Source: an uncultured Rhodobacter sp.
Lineage (GTDB): Bacteria > Pseudomonadota > Alphaproteobacteria > Rhodobacterales > Rhodobacteraceae
DNA: 64,000 nt
NCBI GenBank assembly: GCA_945952585.1
Contig: CAMFII010000009.1
Location: forward strand, 124,001 to 188,000
Direction: 5' to 3'
This document shows, one piece after another, positions 1 through 9,468 of the stretch; the stretch's first letter is position 1, and every line of letters begins with the position of its first letter. The translations under genes were made by a program, and so were the position numbers. Below the pieces are notes generated by a model. The model was not told the origin of the DNA and did no database searches. It saw only the letters and a program-made list of their open reading frames with translations.

Positions 1-7
1 GGCAGGA

Positions 8-742
8 ATGGATGGCGCGTCGGAAAAGGGCAAGGTTCTCTACAAGCGCGTCCTTCTGAAGATCTCCGGCGAGGCCCTCATGGGCGATCAGGGCTACGGC
101 CTGCACCCGCCGACCGTCAACCGCATCGCGCAGGAAGTGAAATCGGTCCACGATCTCGGCGTCGAGATCTGCATGGTGATCGGCGGCGGCAACATCTTCC
201 GCGGGCTTCAGGGCTCGGCGCAGGGGATGGAACGGACGACGGCCGATTACATGGGGATGCTCGCCACGGTGATGAACGCGCTGGCCATGCAGGCCGCGCT
301 CGAGGCGCTCGGCGTCTTCACCCGCGTCATCAGCGCCATCCCGATGGACCAGGTCTGCGAGCCCTACATCCGCCGCCGCGCCGTGCGCCACCTGGAAAAG
401 AAGCGGGTCTGCATCTTTGCCGCAGGCACAGGCAACCCCTATTTCACGACCGACACCGCGGCGACTTTGCGTGCCAATGAAATGGCTTGCGAGGCGATCT
501 TCAAGGGAACCAAAGTGGACGGGGTCTATGACAAGGACCCCAAGAAGCACGCCGACGCCAAGCGTTATGAAACCGTGACCTATGACGAGGTGCTGCAAAA
601 GCATCTCGGCGTGATGGATGCCTCGGCCATCGCACTCGCCCGCGACAACGACCTGCCGATCATCGTATTCTCGCTGGACGAACCTGGCGGCTTCCGCGGA
701 ATTCTCGCGGGCCAGGGCACCTATACGCGGGTGCACGGCTGA
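8..742 (+). CDS. pyrH: UMP kinase (uridylate kinase)
   Basis: Phosphorylates UMP to UDP with ATP, feeding pyrimidine nucleotide pools in the cytoplasm. The 244-residue length and the amino-acid-kinase fold landmarks fit bacterial UMP kinase: [14 protein letters not shown] near the N terminus, the glycine loop [10 protein letters not shown], and [12 protein letters not shown] with [14 protein letters not shown] for nucleotide and phosphate contacts. It heads the conserved pyrH-frr-uppS-cdsA-dxr-rseP run. The reading frame is open to the left window edge and the AGGA before this ATG is too close to be a good ribosome site, so the true start could lie a few codons further left, outside the window. 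Identity is secure; only the start is uncertain. Confidence 0.96.
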   Translation: MDGASEKGKVLYKRVLLKISGEALMGDQGYGLHPPTVNRIAQEVKSVHDLGVEICMVIGGGNIFRGLQGSAQGMERTTADYMGMLATVMNALAMQAALEALGVFTRVISAIPMDQVCEPYIRRRAVRHLEKKRVCIFAAGTGNPYFTTDTAATLRANEMACEAIFKGTKVDGVYDKDPKKHADAKRYETVTYDEVLQKHLGVMDASAIALARDNDLPIIVFSLDEPGGFRGILAGQGTYTRVHG

Positions 743-815
743 CGCTATACGCGGTGTTAGTGCCTGCGCTATAGAGCGGTGACGGGCGCTGCCGACAAAG
801 ACAAAGGGAAGACCC

Positions 816-1382
816 ATGAGCCAGGACGATATCGAGATCGATCTTGACGCCATCCAGCGCCGCATGGACGGCGCCGTAGCCGCGCTGCGCACCGAATTCG
901 CCTCGCTCCGGACAGGACGCGCCTCGGCCGCGATCGTCGAGCCCATCCACGTCGAGGCCTATGGCCAGATGACCCCGATCAACCAGCTTGGCACGGTCAA
1001 CGTGCCCGAGCCGCGCATGGTTGTCATCAACGTCTGGGACAAGGCAATGGTGTCGAAGGTCGAACGCGCCATCCGCGACTCCGGCATCGGCATCAACCCG
1101 GTGGTCGACGGCCCGCTGATCCGCCTGCCGATCCCGGAACTGAACGAGGAACGGCGGCGCGAGCTGACCAAGGTCGCCTCGCATTATGCCGAGCAGGCGC
1201 GCGTGGCGATCCGCAACGTCCGCCGGGACGGCATGGACCAGATCAAGAAGGCCAAGTCCGTCGGCATGTCCGAGGATGACCAGAAGATGTGGTCGGACGA
1301 AGTGCAGGACATGACCGACAAGACCATCGCTGCGGTCGACAAGGCGCTGGAGGCGAAGCAGGCGGAGATCATGCAGGTCTGA
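816..1382 (+). CDS. frr: ribosome recycling factor
   Basis: Splits post-termination ribosomes together with EF-G. The product has 188 residues, near the family's usual 185. Family landmarks are visible: the RTGRAS segment, a central domain with [16 protein letters not shown], and the C-terminal helix with [13 protein letters not shown]. The start is supported by AAAGGGAAG a few bases before the ATG. It follows pyrH after a 73-bp gap, the usual arrangement, and uppS starts 35 bp downstream, so it is probably cotranscribed. Confidence 0.97.
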   Translation: MSQDDIEIDLDAIQRRMDGAVAALRTEFASLRTGRASAAIVEPIHVEAYGQMTPINQLGTVNVPEPRMVVINVWDKAMVSKVERAIRDSGIGINPVVDGPLIRLPIPELNEERRRELTKVASHYAEQARVAIRNVRRDGMDQIKKAKSVGMSEDDQKMWSDEVQDMTDKTIAAVDKALEAKQAEIMQV

Positions 1383-1417
1383 CCCGCAGGATCGACGACC
1401 CGGAAAGGGGCAGGGAC

Positions 1418-2158
1418 GTGGCCATAGCCGAACAGCATGACGTGCGCCAACCTGGACGGTCGCCGTTGCATGTTGCCATCATCATGGACGGCAATGGCCG
1501 TTGGGCGATCTCGCGCGGCTGGCCCCGGCTGGTCGGCCATCGCCGTGGCGCCGAACGGGTGAAGGAGATCGTCCGTTGCGCCCCCGATCTCGGCATCGGC
1601 TGGCTGACGATCTATGCCTTCTCGACCGAGAACTGGAAGCGCTCAACGGAAGAAGTGCTCGGCCTGATGTCGATCTTCGCCCGCTACATCGAGCGCGAGG
1701 CCGACCGGCTGGCGACCGAGGGCGTGCGCATGCGCTTCATTGGCGACCGGTCCCGCCTTGACCCCAAGCTGCAGAAGCTGATGGCGGGGATCGAGGAGCG
1801 GACCAAGGGCCTGTCCCGGCTGAACCTGACCGTGGCGATCAACTATGGCGGCCGCAACGAGCTGCTGCGGGCCGCGCGCCAGATCGCGGCGGATGTCGCG
1901 GCGGGCAAGCTTGCACCCGAGGCCATCACCGAAGACGTCGTCGAGGCGCGGCTCGACACCCATGACTTGCCTGAGCCCGATCTGGTGATCCGCACCAGTG
2001 GAGAGACTCGCATCTCGAACTACCTGCTCTGGCAATCGGCCTATGCCGAGTACGAATTCACCCAGACCCTCTGGCCGGATTTCACGCCTGAAGAACTGGC
2101 GACGATCGTCGAGCGGTTCGGTGGGCGCGAGCGCCGCTACGGTGCGGCTCCGGCGTGA
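1418..2158 (+). CDS. uppS: undecaprenyl diphosphate synthase
   Basis: Cis-prenyltransferase that extends farnesyl diphosphate with isopentenyl diphosphate to make the C55 lipid carrier for peptidoglycan and O-antigen. The motif HVAIIMDGNGRW carries the catalytic Asp (residue 24), followed by GHRRGAERVKEIV, YAFSTENWKR, and the C-terminal ISNYLLWQSAYAEYEF. The frame is open upstream into frr, but the GTG at 1418, preceded by GGAAAGGGGCAGG, gives a 246-residue protein, the family's normal size. cdsA begins 10 bp after its stop. Confidence 0.95.
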   Translation: MAIAEQHDVRQPGRSPLHVAIIMDGNGRWAISRGWPRLVGHRRGAERVKEIVRCAPDLGIGWLTIYAFSTENWKRSTEEVLGLMSIFARYIEREADRLATEGVRMRFIGDRSRLDPKLQKLMAGIEERTKGLSRLNLTVAINYGGRNELLRAARQIAADVAAGKLAPEAITEDVVEARLDTHDLPEPDLVIRTSGETRISNYLLWQSAYAEYEFTQTLWPDFTPEELATIVERFGGRERRYGAAPA

Positions 2159-2168
2159 GGCAGGCGCG

Positions 2169-2960
2169 GTGAGCGGTTCCGGCAAATGGTCCGACCTTGC
2201 GCCGCGCATCGCTTCGGCGGTGGGGATGCTGGTCGTCGGCGCATTCTGCATCTGGCTTGGCGGCTGGTGGTTCATCGGTCTGGCCTCGATCGGCGCGGGC
2301 CTGATGCTTTGGGAACTGGCGGCGATGCTGGCGCCCGGACAGTCGGCCGTCTCGCGCGGTCTGGGGGTTCTGGGCGGCGTGGCCGTGCTGATTGCCTCGC
2401 AGATCGCAGGCTGGTCAGGCGTCCTGTTCCTTCTTGTCCCGGTCCTCGCCGGGCTTCTGGTGGTGCCGAAGGACAAGGCGATCTTCGCGGGCTACGGGCT
2501 TGCCATCCTGATCGCGGCCTGGGGCCTGCCGATTTTCCGCGCCGAGTATGGCGTCGTCTGGCTGGTCTGGCTGGTTCTTGTCGTCATCGCCACCGACGTG
2601 TCGGGCTATTTTGCCGGTCGACTCCTTGGCGGCCCGAAGTTCTGGCCGCGCGTCAGCCCCAAGAAAACTTGGTCCGGCACGGTGGCAGGCTGGATCGCGG
2701 CGGCGCTGGTCGGGCTGATTTTCCGCAGCTTCACCACAGCCGGGCCTGATCTGCCCTGGATTTCGGCCGGGATCGCCTTTGCCTCGCAGATGGGCGACAT
2801 CACCGAAAGTGCAATCAAACGCCACGCCGGGGTCAAGGACAGCTCGCACCTGATTCCCGGACATGGCGGGCTGCTAGACCGCTTCGACGGCCTCCTCGGC
2901 GCGGCGCTGCTGATGTTGCTGGTGGCTCTCGTGGTCGTGGTCCCCGAGGTCCGGCTCTGA
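2169..2960 (+). CDS. cdsA: phosphatidate cytidylyltransferase
   Basis: Integral membrane enzyme making CDP-diacylglycerol from phosphatidate and CTP, the branch point of phospholipid synthesis. About seven hydrophobic segments are visible, and the C-terminal signature HLIPGHGGLLDRFDGLLG matches the CDP-alcohol cytidylyltransferase family. The GTG at 2169 (MSGSGKWSDLAPR) gives 263 residues; the open frame further left is antisense noise over uppS. The stop overlaps the dxr start (TGATG), indicating translational coupling. Confidence 0.94.
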   Translation: MSGSGKWSDLAPRIASAVGMLVVGAFCIWLGGWWFIGLASIGAGLMLWELAAMLAPGQSAVSRGLGVLGGVAVLIASQIAGWSGVLFLLVPVLAGLLVVPKDKAIFAGYGLAILIAAWGLPIFRAEYGVVWLVWLVLVVIATDVSGYFAGRLLGGPKFWPRVSPKKTWSGTVAGWIAAALVGLIFRSFTTAGPDLPWISAGIAFASQMGDITESAIKRHAGVKDSSHLIPGHGGLLDRFDGLLGAALLMLLVALVVVVPEVRL

Positions 2961-4126
2961 TGCGGCGCATATCGGTTTTCGGCGCGACCGGCTCGATCGG
3001 GAAAAACACGCTGGATCTTCTGACCCCGGGAGAGGTCGAAATCGTCGCGCTGAGCGGTGGACGGCAAGTGGATCTGCTGGCGGCAGAGGCACGACGGTTC
3101 CGGGCGCAGGTGGCGGTCACCTGCTATCCCGATTGCTACGAGGCGCTGAAGAACGCTCTCGCCGGCACCGGCATCGAGGCGGCCGCGGGTCCCGAGGCCG
3201 TGGTCGAGGCGGCGGATCGGCCTGCGGACTGGGTCATGTCGGCCATCGTCGGGGCGGCCGGCCTGCTGCCGGGACTGCGCGCCCTGCGACACGGGGGCAC
3301 GCTGGCGCTTGCCAACAAGGAAAGCCTCGTGACCGCCGGTGAATTGCTGATGGCCGAGGCCCGGTGTCACGGCGCCACCATCCTGCCCGTGGACAGCGAA
3401 CATTCCGCGGTGTTCCAGACCCTCACGGGCGAGGATCGTTCGGCCGTCGAGCGCGTCATCATCACCGCCTCGGGCGGGCCGTTCCGGGACTGGCCGCTTG
3501 AGCGACTGGCGGGGGCGACGCCGGAGCAGGCGGTTGCCCATCCGAACTGGGCGATGGGCAAGCGGATTTCGATCGATTCGGCGTCCATGTTCAACAAGGC
3601 GCTGGAACTTATTGAAACCAGAGAGTTTTTCGGATTCGAGCCTGGGCAGATAGAGGTCATCGTTCACCCCCAGTCGATCATCCACGCGATGGTCGGCTTC
3701 TCAGACGGTGGCATCCTTGCGCATCTCGGTCCGGCCGACATGCGCCATGCCATCGGGTATGCCCTGAACTGGCCGGACCGCGCCCATGTACCTGTCGAGC
3801 GCCTGGACCTCGCCCGGCTTGCCAATCTGAGCTTCCAGGCCCCGGACGAGAGCCGCTTTCCCGCGCTGCGGCTGGCACGCGCGGTGATGGCGACGCGCGG
3901 CCTTTCGGGCGCGGTCTTCAACGCCGCCAAGGAGGTGGCTCTCGATCATTTCATCGCCCGCCGGCTGGGTTTTCTTGAAATGGCGGCCGTTGTGGAGGAA
4001 ACAATGGCCCGGGTTTCGGGCGATTTACGCCGCAATGATGCCGTGCTCAGCCTGAACGATGTGCTGAACGCAGATCAACTGGCCCGACAGAAGGCCGAAG
4101 AGGTCGCGCGGCAAAGATTGAGGTAG
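2960..4126 (+). CDS. dxr: 1-deoxy-D-xylulose 5-phosphate reductoisomerase
   Basis: Second step of the MEP isoprenoid pathway: converts DXP to 2-C-methyl-D-erythritol 4-phosphate using NADPH. The N-terminal dinucleotide motif FGATGSIG (residues 7-14) is followed by LANKESLVTAG and DSEHSAVFQ, which carry metal and substrate ligands, and then by NWAMGKRISIDSASM. The 388-residue length is normal. Its placement beside uppS ties precursor supply to carrier-lipid synthesis. The start overlaps the cdsA stop by one base. Confidence 0.97.
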   Translation: MRRISVFGATGSIGKNTLDLLTPGEVEIVALSGGRQVDLLAAEARRFRAQVAVTCYPDCYEALKNALAGTGIEAAAGPEAVVEAADRPADWVMSAIVGAAGLLPGLRALRHGGTLALANKESLVTAGELLMAEARCHGATILPVDSEHSAVFQTLTGEDRSAVERVIITASGGPFRDWPLERLAGATPEQAVAHPNWAMGKRISIDSASMFNKALELIETREFFGFEPGQIEVIVHPQSIIHAMVGFSDGGILAHLGPADMRHAIGYALNWPDRAHVPVERLDLARLANLSFQAPDESRFPALRLARAVMATRGLSGAVFNAAKEVALDHFIARRLGFLEMAAVVEETMARVSGDLRRNDAVLSLNDVLNADQLARQKAEEVARQRLR

Positions 4127-4130
4127 GTTC

Positions 4131-5468
4131 TTGGATTTTCTTTCTTCCCTTATGTCGCTTGGCGGCTTGGCCTGGACAGTCGTTGCCTTCGTCGTCGCCC
4201 TGTCGATCATCGTGACGGTCCACGAATACGGCCACTACATAGTGGGCCGCTGGTGCGGAATCCATGCTCAGGTCTTTTCGCTCGGCTTCGGTCCGGTCAT
4301 CGCCTCGCGGACCGACCGGCGCGGAACCCGCTGGCAGATCGCGGCATTGCCTTTCGGCGGATATGTAAAATTCCTTGGCGACGCGAGCGCGGTATCTGAT
4401 CGCGCCTCGCCCGAGCTTGAGTTCCTGACCGAAAGCGAACGGCGCCACAGCCTGCATGGCGCGCCGCTCTGGGCGCGGGCGGCGACCGTTGCGGCGGGTC
4501 CCGTCTTCAATTTCATCCTGTCGATCGCCGTCTTCGCCGGGTTCTTCCTGATCCAGGGCGTCGCGACCGACGTGCCGACCGTCGGCTCGGTCCGGCCGCT
4601 GCCGGGCATCGAGGACGGGTTAAAGCCCGGCGACCGCATCCTTGCGATTGCGAACACGCCAGCCGCCGATTTCGCCGCAATCGGGCAGGTGGCGGACAAC
4701 CTGCCGCCTTCGCTGACCGTACCCTATACGGTCGAACGGGACGGCCAGCAGTTGACGGTCCAGGGGCCGTTCCCGTTGCCCCCCGTTGTCGATGGGGTCC
4801 AGCCCAAATCGGCGGCGATGGATGCCGGGTTCCGGCCCGGTGACGTGATCCAGTCGGTCGATGGCAAGCCCGTCTACGCCTTTACCCAGTTGCGCGACAT
4901 CGTCGGGGCCTCGGGCGGCAACCCGCTGACCTTGGCTGTCTGGCGCGACGGCGAAAGCTTCGACGCCACGCTGACCCCGATCCGCCGCGACATTCCGAAA
5001 TCCGACGGCGGGTTCGAGACGCGCTGGCTGATCGGCCTGACAGGCGGACTGGCCTTCGACCCCGAGACCCGCCGTCCGGGCCCGGTCGAGGCGCTGAAAC
5101 TGGCGGTGGAACAGACCTGGTCGGTCGTCACCACCAGCCTTTCAGGCATGGCGCATATCGTCTCTGGCGCGATCAGCAGCTGCAACATCAGCGGGCCGTT
5201 GACCATCGCCCAGACCTCGGGCGCCGCGGCCAGCCTTGGCATCGCCAGTTTCATCGGCTTCATCGCCATGCTGTCCACGGCCGTCGGGCTGCTGAACCTG
5301 TTCCCGATCCCCGTGCTGGACGGCGGGCATCTGGTTTTCCACGTCTGGGAGGCGATGACGGGCAAGCCGCCCTCTGACCGGGCGCTGCGAATCCTGATGG
5401 CCGTGGGCCTCACGCTTCTGGCGAGCCTGATGGCTTTCGCGCTGACCAACGACCTGACCTGCCCCTGA
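4131..5468 (+). CDS. rseP: site-2 (RIP) metalloprotease
   Basis: Inner-membrane zinc protease that cuts anti-sigma factors and leftover signal peptides within the membrane. The zinc motif HEYGH lies at residues 31-35 inside the first membrane segment. Two PDZ-like regions follow (about residues 150-290), then the C-terminal LDG zinc-ligand motif in FPIPVLDGGH. The product has 445 residues. The start is a TTG at 4131, giving MDFLSSLMSLGG; no better ATG exists upstream because dxr ends at 4126. This is the standard position between dxr and bamA. Confidence 0.95.
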   Translation: MDFLSSLMSLGGLAWTVVAFVVALSIIVTVHEYGHYIVGRWCGIHAQVFSLGFGPVIASRTDRRGTRWQIAALPFGGYVKFLGDASAVSDRASPELEFLTESERRHSLHGAPLWARAATVAAGPVFNFILSIAVFAGFFLIQGVATDVPTVGSVRPLPGIEDGLKPGDRILAIANTPAADFAAIGQVADNLPPSLTVPYTVERDGQQLTVQGPFPLPPVVDGVQPKSAAMDAGFRPGDVIQSVDGKPVYAFTQLRDIVGASGGNPLTLAVWRDGESFDATLTPIRRDIPKSDGGFETRWLIGLTGGLAFDPETRRPGPVEALKLAVEQTWSVVTTSLSGMAHIVSGAISSCNISGPLTIAQTSGAAASLGIASFIGFIAMLSTAVGLLNLFPIPVLDGGHLVFHVWEAMTGKPPSDRALRILMAVGLTLLASLMAFALTNDLTCP

Positions 5469-5556
5469 GGCATTAGGAATAGAAGGGCCGCGATTAAGCC
5501 CTAAAGGCGCCATATTCCTTTGGGAACCTTTACCCCGGTGAATAGGGGTATTGACC

Positions 5557-5694
5557 ATGCAAAACGTCATGAAAGGCTATCGCGGGCTTTCGCTGCTCGT
5601 CGGGTTGAACTGGGACCGGGTTTTCTTCCTCGGAACCATCGTCGTCGGGCTTCTCGCCGGCGCTTTCCTGGGCTCGGCTTTCACCCATTATTGA
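5557..5694 (+). CDS. small single-pass membrane protein (45 aa), unknown
   Basis: A 45-codon reading frame from ATG to TGA fills the gap between rseP and bamA. The protein begins MQNVMKGYRGLS, has one hydrophobic helix (roughly residues 23-42, FFLGTIVVGLLAG and onward) and ends FTHY. Codon choice is GC-rich in third positions, like its neighbours. The upstream TACCCC-GGTGAATA-GGGGTA hairpin at about 5531-5550 sits over its ribosome-site region and could act in translation control. I do not recognise a family. Location inside the envelope-assembly run suggests, but does not prove, a role near RseP or BamA. Confidence 0.6.
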   Translation: MQNVMKGYRGLSLLVGLNWDRVFFLGTIVVGLLAGAFLGSAFTHY

Positions 5695-5755
5695 CCACTG
5701 GACCGAACCTGCCTGTGGATATGTTGTATCCGCAGCAGGGCCGATACACAGGCTT

Positions 5756-5784
5756 TTGACAAGGCTCCACAATCGGGCTAGTCA
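5756..5784 (+). promoter_or_regulatory. candidate promoter for bamA
   Basis: A consensus -35 TTGACA (5756-5761) is followed after 17 bp by TAGTCA, a weak -10, about 25 bp before the bamA start. The good -35 and spacing make this a plausible housekeeping promoter, allowing bamA and downstream genes to be read separately from rseP. Confidence 0.4.
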
Positions 5785-5807
5785 GGTCTGAACAGGCAGG
5801 TTCCAGG

Positions 5808-8165
5808 GTGGGTGGCATGAAGCTGACCAAAGCCGCCGCGACGCAGGCGGCAATCGAGAGCACATCCCCGCAGTTCTCGTTCATTACTTTCGTAGCGACC
5901 GTCATCCTGCTTTGGTTGCTGGCGTTTTCGGGTGTCGCGCGCGCGCAGGACTATAGTTTCTCCAACGTCCGCGTGGTCGGGAGCGAGTATGTCGATCCCT
6001 CGACAGTGATCCGCTACGCAGGAATCACCGCCGGCCAGGCGGTGACCTCGGGTCAGCTGAACGATGCTCTGCAGCGCATCCAGGACTCCGGACTTTTCGA
6101 GTCGGTGAGCCTCGATCCGCAGGGCAGCACCCTTGTGGTGACGGTCAAGGAATACCCGGTCATCAACGTCGTCAGCTTCGAGGGCAACCGCCGTCTCGAA
6201 GATGACAAGCTGCAGAAGATCGTCTCGTCGCAGTCGCGCCAGATCTATTCGCCCTCCAAGGCCGAGGCGGACGCCCAGGCGATCATCGATGTCTACGGCG
6301 CGCAAGGGCGAATGGCGGCAACCGTCACCCCCAAGATCATCAAGCGCGACGGCAACCGCGTCGACCTCGTCTTCGAGATCCAGGAAGGCAAGGTGACCGA
6401 GGTCGAGCGCATTGCCTTCGTCGGCAACCGCGCCTTCTCGGACAAACGCCTGCGCCAGGTCCTGCAGACCCGCCAGGCCGGCTTCCTGCGCAGCATCATC
6501 ACCAAGGACACCTACGCACCTGAGCGGATCGAGTTCGACAAGCAAGCCCTTCGCGACTTCTACGCGTCGCGTGGCTATGCCGATTTCGAGGTGCTGGATG
6601 CGACCGTCGAGATGTCTCGCGAACGCGACAGCTTCTTCGTGACCTTCACCGTCCGCGAGGGCCAGCAGTTCCGCATCGGCAATGTCGATACGGTCAGCAA
6701 GGTCGAAGGGGTCGATGCCGGCGATTTCGCCCGGGTGAACCGGCTGCGCTCGGGCGTGGTCTACAACCCGGTGATCATCGACTACAACATCCAGCGGATG
6801 GAGAACGTTGCCCTCCAGCAGGGGCTCAACTTCATCCGCGTCGATCCAGTCATCACGCGCCATGAGCGCGAAGGCCTTCTGGACATCACCTTCACCATCA
6901 CCAAGGGGCCGAAGCTCTTCGTCGAGCGCATCGACATCGAGGGCAACACCACGACGATGGACCAGGTCATCCGCCGGCAATTCCGCGTGGCCGAAGGCGA
7001 CCCCTTCAACCCGCGCGAGATCAGGCAGGCGGCCGAACGCATCAAGGCGCTCGACTTCTTCAGCAATTCGAGCGTCAACACCAAGCAAGGCACGAGCCCG
7101 GACCAGGTGATCGTTGACGTCAATGTCGAGGAAAAACCGACCGGGTCCTTGACCCTCGGCGGCACCTATTCGATTTCGGACGGTATCGGCATCAATATCG
7201 GCCTTCAGGAAACCAACTTCCTCGGCCGTGGTCAGTCGGTGGGCATCACCGTCGGGACGACCTCTGACGAAACCAGGCTCATCGGGACGTTCGCAGAGCC
7301 GGCCTTCCTGGGGCAGGACCTGACCTTCCGTGCGTCGGCTACTTATGTCGAGACCAATGTCGGCACGAACGTCGCCTATGACACGACAACCGGGGCCTTG
7401 AAATTCGGCCTGGTTTTCCCGACCGGCGACTACAGCAAGTTCGACATTCACTACGCCTATACCAAGCAGGAGTTGCGCAACGTCGATTCCGATTCGTCGC
7501 TGATCCTGCAGACGGAAGAAGCATTGGGATGGCAGAACGCCAGCGCGCCCGGCTATCTCTACACGTATGACACCCGTGGGACGGGACGAAATCCGCTTGG
7601 GGGTGTCGTTCTGCGCTTCGGTCAGGATTTCGCAGGACTTGGTGGCAACGTGACGTCGATCACGACCAACGCCTATGCGGCCATCGAGCGCAAGACCTTC
7701 AACGAGCAAGTGACGATCCGCGCTTCGATCGAGGGTGGCGTCATCAACATGCTCGATGATGAAACCAGTATCGCACCGGCCCGTTACTTCGGAACGAGCC
7801 GCCTGCGCGGCTTCGAATCCTACGGCCTTGGCCCGCGTGACCTGACGGCACCGAACCAGGACGCGCTCGGCGGCAACATGCTGGCCGTGGCGCGGATCGA
7901 GGCCGAGTTCCCGATCGGGCTTCCGGCCCAGTATGGCATCCGCGGCGGCTTGTTCCTGGATACCGGCTCAGTCTGGAATCTGAATGACATCAACGGGACG
8001 GGGGGACCGGTTGACGACAGCTTCCACCTGCGGGCAACCATCGGTGCATCGCTGTTCCTGACCACACCGATCGGTCCGCTGCGACTGAACTTCATGAATG
8101 CGTTCATCCGCGAGGACTACGACATTCCGATGAACTTCGACCTGTCCGTTTCCACGACATTCTGA
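5808..8165 (+). CDS. bamA: outer membrane protein assembly factor BamA
   Basis: Central outer-membrane subunit that inserts beta-barrel proteins. Layout: an unusually long N-terminal signal segment with its hydrophobic core at about residues 25-42 and cleavage near ARAQ, then five periplasmic POTRA repeats (about 48-430), then a 16-strand barrel ending in the typical terminal phenylalanine (SVSTTF). The length of 785 residues is usual. The GTG at 5808 is given; an ATG three codons later (5817) is an equally possible start. The stop overlaps the ompH start (TGATG), coupling barrel assembly to its chaperone. Confidence 0.95.
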   Translation: MGGMKLTKAAATQAAIESTSPQFSFITFVATVILLWLLAFSGVARAQDYSFSNVRVVGSEYVDPSTVIRYAGITAGQAVTSGQLNDALQRIQDSGLFESVSLDPQGSTLVVTVKEYPVINVVSFEGNRRLEDDKLQKIVSSQSRQIYSPSKAEADAQAIIDVYGAQGRMAATVTPKIIKRDGNRVDLVFEIQEGKVTEVERIAFVGNRAFSDKRLRQVLQTRQAGFLRSIITKDTYAPERIEFDKQALRDFYASRGYADFEVLDATVEMSRERDSFFVTFTVREGQQFRIGNVDTVSKVEGVDAGDFARVNRLRSGVVYNPVIIDYNIQRMENVALQQGLNFIRVDPVITRHEREGLLDITFTITKGPKLFVERIDIEGNTTTMDQVIRRQFRVAEGDPFNPREIRQAAERIKALDFFSNSSVNTKQGTSPDQVIVDVNVEEKPTGSLTLGGTYSISDGIGINIGLQETNFLGRGQSVGITVGTTSDETRLIGTFAEPAFLGQDLTFRASATYVETNVGTNVAYDTTTGALKFGLVFPTGDYSKFDIHYAYTKQELRNVDSDSSLILQTEEALGWQNASAPGYLYTYDTRGTGRNPLGGVVLRFGQDFAGLGGNVTSITTNAYAAIERKTFNEQVTIRASIEGGVINMLDDETSIAPARYFGTSRLRGFESYGLGPRDLTAPNQDALGGNMLAVARIEAEFPIGLPAQYGIRGGLFLDTGSVWNLNDINGTGGPVDDSFHLRATIGASLFLTTPIGPLRLNFMNAFIREDYDIPMNFDLSVSTTF

Positions 8166-8896
8166 TGTCCGCGCGGCCCTTCAAACTGCTTGCCGCCGCC
8201 CTTCTGGGCGGCGCGCTTCTGGGCGGGGGCGACGTCGTGGCGCAGGAACTGGCAACCGGCGTACTGGCCGAAGGACCGGTAGAGATCCTGACGATCGATC
8301 AGGAGCGTCTCTATACGGGGTCAAAATTCGGACAGAAGATCCTGGCTGAGATCGACGCCCAAGTGCGGACCCTGCAGACAGAGAACCGCACGATCGAGTC
8401 CGATCTCGAGGCGGAAGAGAAGGCGCTGACCGAAAAGCGCCCGACGCTCTCGGCCGAGGAGTTTCGCAAGCAAGCCAACGAATTCGACGCCAAGGTGAAG
8501 CAGATCCGCTCTGCACGCGACGCCAAGGAACGCGACATTGGCCTGCAGCGCGATCTGGCCCAGAAGAAGTTCTTCAATGCCGCCGTGCCGATCCTGGCCG
8601 CCATCATGCGCGAACGCGGCGCCTCGGCCATCGTCGACCGAAAGGCCGTGCTTCTGTCCTTCGAGCGGATCGACATCACCGAGATCGCGATCGCGCGGGT
8701 CGACGCCCAGCTCGCCAACGACAGCAGCACGACCACGCCGGATGCGTCCGGCCCAGGTGCGCAGGACCCGGCCACAGCGACGGAGGCAGCCCCGACCGGT
8801 GCCGGAGCGGCGCCGTCCGTCGGAGGGGCTGCCACGGATGGCGCGGACACGGGCAGCACTGACGCAGGCGCCACCGGCTCCGGCAGCGCCCCGTGA
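8165..8896 (+). CDS. OmpH/Skp-family periplasmic chaperone
   Basis: Skp-type proteins hold unfolded outer-membrane proteins in the periplasm. An N-terminal signal peptide (hydrophobic [14 protein letters not shown], cleavage near VVAQE) precedes the OmpH core: a helix with coiled-coil character ([20 protein letters not shown], about residues 59-78, and beyond) and the conserved [19 protein letters not shown]. The last 55 or so residues are a low-complexity Ala/Thr/Gly/Asp/Pro tail not present in Skp of enterobacteria. It is translationally coupled to bamA. Confidence 0.88.
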   Translation: MSARPFKLLAAALLGGALLGGGDVVAQELATGVLAEGPVEILTIDQERLYTGSKFGQKILAEIDAQVRTLQTENRTIESDLEAEEKALTEKRPTLSAEEFRKQANEFDAKVKQIRSARDAKERDIGLQRDLAQKKFFNAAVPILAAIMRERGASAIVDRKAVLLSFERIDITEIAIARVDAQLANDSSTTTPDASGPGAQDPATATEAAPTGAGAAPSVGGAATDGADTGSTDAGATGSGSAP

Positions 8897-8990
8897 TCCG
8901 ACGGGTTGGCTGAGGTTCTTGCCCGTCCGGGGGCAAGTTGCTAGTCAGGCGGCAAAAGGGCAGGTCCCGGCAGACACAAGGGAGACAGCG

Positions 8991-9464
8991 ATGACAGAAC
9001 CCTATCGGTGGCAGGACATCAAGGTTGCGGACATGGCGATGATCCAGCGGATCATCCCCCATCGCTATCCCTTCCTGCTGGTCGACAAGGTGAAGGATAT
9101 CGTGCTGCGGGAAAGCTGCGTCGGCATCAAGAACATCACCTTCAACGAGCCGCAGTTCCAGGGACACTTCCCCCAGACGCCGATCTTCCCGGGCGTGATG
9201 ATCATCGAGGCGCTGGCTCAAAGCTCGGCTGTTCTGGTCGGCCTGACCATGGACCTCGTCGACAAGGAGCCGCTGGTCTATTTCATGGGCGTCGACAACT
9301 GCAAGTTCCGCCGCAAAGTGGTGCCAGGCGACGTGCTGGAGCTGCATGTCACCGTGACCCGCCCGGGTGGCAAGGTCTGGCGGTTCGACGGCAAGGGCAT
9401 GGTCGATGGCGAGATCGCTGCCGAGGCAAGCTTTACCGCGATGATCGACCTGCCGAAGGCCTGA
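8991..9464 (+). CDS. fabZ: (3R)-hydroxyacyl-[acyl-carrier-protein] dehydratase FabZ
   Basis: Hot-dog-fold dehydratase of type II fatty-acid synthesis, which also sets acyl supply for lipid A. Catalytic-region motifs are [11 protein letters not shown] and [20 protein letters not shown]. The ATG at 8991 gives 157 residues, family-normal, with AAGGGAGA upstream; the frame to its left overlaps ompH and is not coding. lpxA starts 4 bp after its stop, reflecting competition for the same hydroxyacyl-ACP. Confidence 0.96.
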   Translation: MTEPYRWQDIKVADMAMIQRIIPHRYPFLLVDKVKDIVLRESCVGIKNITFNEPQFQGHFPQTPIFPGVMIIEALAQSSAVLVGLTMDLVDKEPLVYFMGVDNCKFRRKVVPGDVLELHVTVTRPGGKVWRFDGKGMVDGEIAAEASFTAMIDLPKA

Positions 9465-9468
9465 GCGA

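Noticed and set aside
5778-7709. 643-codon reverse frame opposite bamA
   Set aside because: BamA is unambiguous on the forward strand; the reverse product is a charged low-complexity shadow.
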